This document shows, one piece after another, positions 56,384 to 58,181 of a DNA stretch of 58,181 nucleotides. The stretch covers positions 1-58,181 of the forward strand of contig JASHPH010000126.1 in NCBI GenBank assembly GCA_030038255.1, in the 5' to 3' direction. The position numbers and the translations under genes were made by a program. Positions within the stretch are counted from its first letter, which is position 1. Every line of letters starts with the position of its first letter. Below the pieces are notes generated by a model, which saw only the letters and a program-made list of their open reading frames with translations, ran no database searches and was not told the origin of the DNA. Source of the stretch: Candidatus Sulfotelmatobacter sp. (lineage in GTDB: Bacteria > Acidobacteriota > Terriglobia > Terriglobales > Acidobacteriaceae).

Positions 56384-57389
56384 CGATCGCATCGTTCTGG
56401 CGCACGGCGGCGGCGGGCGCCTGACGCACCAGCTCATCGAAAAGATTTTCATCCCTGCGTTTTCGAACGCCATGCTCGAGCAACGGCACGATGGTGCCGT
56501 TGTTCCGGTGAACGGCTCGCGGCTGGCGTTTACGACGGATTCGTTCGTGGTGCGTCCGCTGATTTTTCCGGGCGGTAATATCGGCGATCTCGCGGTCAAC
56601 GGCACAGTGAACGACTTGGCGATGTGCGGGGCGCGGCCGCTCTACCTGAGCAGCGGGTTCATTCTCGAAGAAGGCCTTGAGATGGAAACGCTACGCACGG
56701 TGGTAAATTCCATGCAGCAGGCGGCAGCCAGCGCGGGTGTGAAGCTCGTGACTGGCGACACGAAGGTTGTCGACAAAGGTAAGGGGGATGGCATTTTCGT
56801 TAATACATCGGGCATCGGCGTGATCGAGAACGTGAAGACGACGATCGGGCCGGCATCGGTTCAACCGGGCGACGCCGTCATCATCAGCGGCGATCTCGGC
56901 CGACACGGGATCGCGATTCTCTCCGTGCGTGAAGGCCTCGAATTCGAATCGCCCATCCTCACCGACTGCGCTAATGTCTGGCCCGCGGTGGAAGCGCTGC
57001 TGAATGCTGGAATCGAAATTCACTGTCTGCGCGACCTGACGCGCGGCGGTCTGGCGACGACTTTGAATGAAATTGCATCCGACCGGAATGTCTGCATCAA
57101 GCTGGAAGAAGCTGCGATTCCGGTCGATGAAGTCGTGCAAGGCGCCTGCGAAATTCTCGGCCTTGATCCGCTGTATGTAGCGAATGAAGGACGGTTCGCG
57201 GCGATCGTGCCGGCCGCGCAAGCCGAAGCCGCACTCGAAGTGATGAAGAAGGTTCCAGTCTCGGCCGGATCAGTCCGCGTGGGGCGCGTGGAAGAGACTC
57301 CGGGTCGCACGGTCGTCCTGCAAAGCCGCATCGGCGGCAACCGCGTTGTGGACATGCTGAGCGGCGAGCAGCTGCCGAGGATCTGCTAG
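56325..57389 (+). CDS. hypE: Hydrogenase maturation factor HypE
   Basis: This 354-residue protein dehydrates the C-terminal thiocarboxamide to thiocyanate, the CN donor for [NiFe] hydrogenase. It has the AIR-synthase-like fold ([48 protein letters not shown]) and ends in the diagnostic PRIC, with Cys as the last residue. hypA/hypB and hydrogenase genes are absent nearby. The overlap with hypD is large, so the exact start is slightly uncertain, but MADAKTTSF is supported by context. Confidence 0.95.
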   Translation: MADAKTTSFNLSCPVPRVADDRIVLAHGGGGRLTHQLIEKIFIPAFSNAMLEQRHDGAVVPVNGSRLAFTTDSFVVRPLIFPGGNIGDLAVNGTVNDLAMCGARPLYLSSGFILEEGLEMETLRTVVNSMQQAAASAGVKLVTGDTKVVDKGKGDGIFVNTSGIGVIENVKTTIGPASVQPGDAVIISGDLGRHGIAILSVREGLEFESPILTDCANVWPAVEALLNAGIEIHCLRDLTRGGLATTLNEIASDRNVCIKLEEAAIPVDEVVQGACEILGLDPLYVANEGRFAAIVPAAQAEAALEVMKKVPVSAGSVRVGRVEETPGRTVVLQSRIGGNRVVDMLSGEQLPRIC

Positions 57390-57416
57390 CGGCGTTGAAG
57401 CCGCTCCGAGGTACCC

Positions 57417-57467
57417 TTGCAATCACTAACCACCCATTTCGGCACTCCCGCATCTTACTGATTGCAA
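57417..57467. promoter_or_regulatory. Inverted repeat upstream of gdhA
   Basis: TTGCAATCA (57417-57425) and TGATTGCAA (57459-57467) are perfect 9-bp inverted arms 33 bases apart, between hypE and gdhA. They could be two operator half-sites or a transcript-end hairpin. No sigma-54 or clear sigma-70 promoter was found. Confidence 0.4.
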
Positions 57468-57547
57468 AGCATCTAAAGCCTCGTGACCCCAATCACCCGC
57501 AGCGGTGCGAAACGTCACTGCCACTTTCTTCTGGAAAGCGACAATGA

Positions 57548-58181
<634 letters not shown>

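Overview
This 58 kb window looks like chromosomal DNA of a GC-rich soil bacterium, most likely an Acidobacteriota (Terriglobia/Koribacter-like). That is inferred from content, not from a marker gene. The hints are a split b6-type cytochrome bc operon with a very large multihaem cytochrome, a TonB-dependent receptor with an N-terminal carboxypeptidase-regulatory-like domain, many secreted lineage-restricted proteins, and several families of short palindromic repeats of the TGTCATCCTGAGCGGAG...GAAGGATCC type. There is no rRNA, CRISPR, transposase, integrase or phage gene. The single complete RNA gene is a tRNA-Gly(CCC), preceded by a truncated copy of its own 5' half.

Layout. (1) 1-7733, minus: a respiratory operon of hemH, Rieske protein, b6-like cytochrome b, PetD-like cytochrome b, octahaem cytochrome c, and a lipoprotein cut by the window edge. 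(2) 7.9-10.3 kb: Fpg/Nei glycosylase, NAD-type isocitrate dehydrogenase, nrdR. (3) 10.3-22.4 kb: a TonB-dependent receptor, metH, an orphan nuoI, two small genes (one interrupted by an in-frame TGA), a UbiD decarboxylase, an M28 peptidase and an alpha/beta hydrolase. (4) 22.4-28.1 kb: two MacB-like permeases without an ATPase, then a soluble MgtE-like/CBS metal sensor, a VOC protein and an Nramp-related transporter with an altered metal site. (5) 28.1-32.6 kb, minus: a tightly packed repair and cofactor cluster (MutT, fRMsr-type GAF, BtuF-like, IscU-like, HAD, MocA-like, XdhC). (6) 32.8-43.8 kb: secreted proteins, an MDR oxidoreductase, an orphan nuoB, a transglutaminase, an ABC-2 exporter with a thioredoxin-like gene between its ATPase and permease genes, a small basic protein and a Tat-exported amidase. 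(7) 43.9-44.2 kb: the tRNA locus. (8) 44.5-58.2 kb, all plus: TonB, OsmC, an RsbRD-N-like protein, acyl-CoA transferase/hydrolase, ferredoxin, 2-oxoacid:ferredoxin oxidoreductase alpha and beta-gamma fusion, a universal stress protein, hypF-hypC-hypD-hypE, and gdhA running off the edge.

How the parts fit. Haem synthesis is transcribed with a haem-rich quinol-oxidising complex. The right-hand block can convert 2-oxoacids to acyl-CoA with reduction of ferredoxin, swap or hydrolyse the CoA, and mature a [NiFe] hydrogenase whose structural genes must lie outside this window. That is consistent with amino-acid-based energy conservation under low oxygen or starvation, but it is inference.

No wholly unknown multi-gene system is evident. 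The most unusual items are the MgtE-like sensor with an Nramp-related transporter, the TGA-interrupted small membrane protein with a SECIS-like hairpin, the octahaem bc operon, the RsbRD-N/CoA-transferase/OFOR operon, the tRNA-Gly partial duplication, and a terminator-bearing gap upstream of nrdR that may hide a small RNA.
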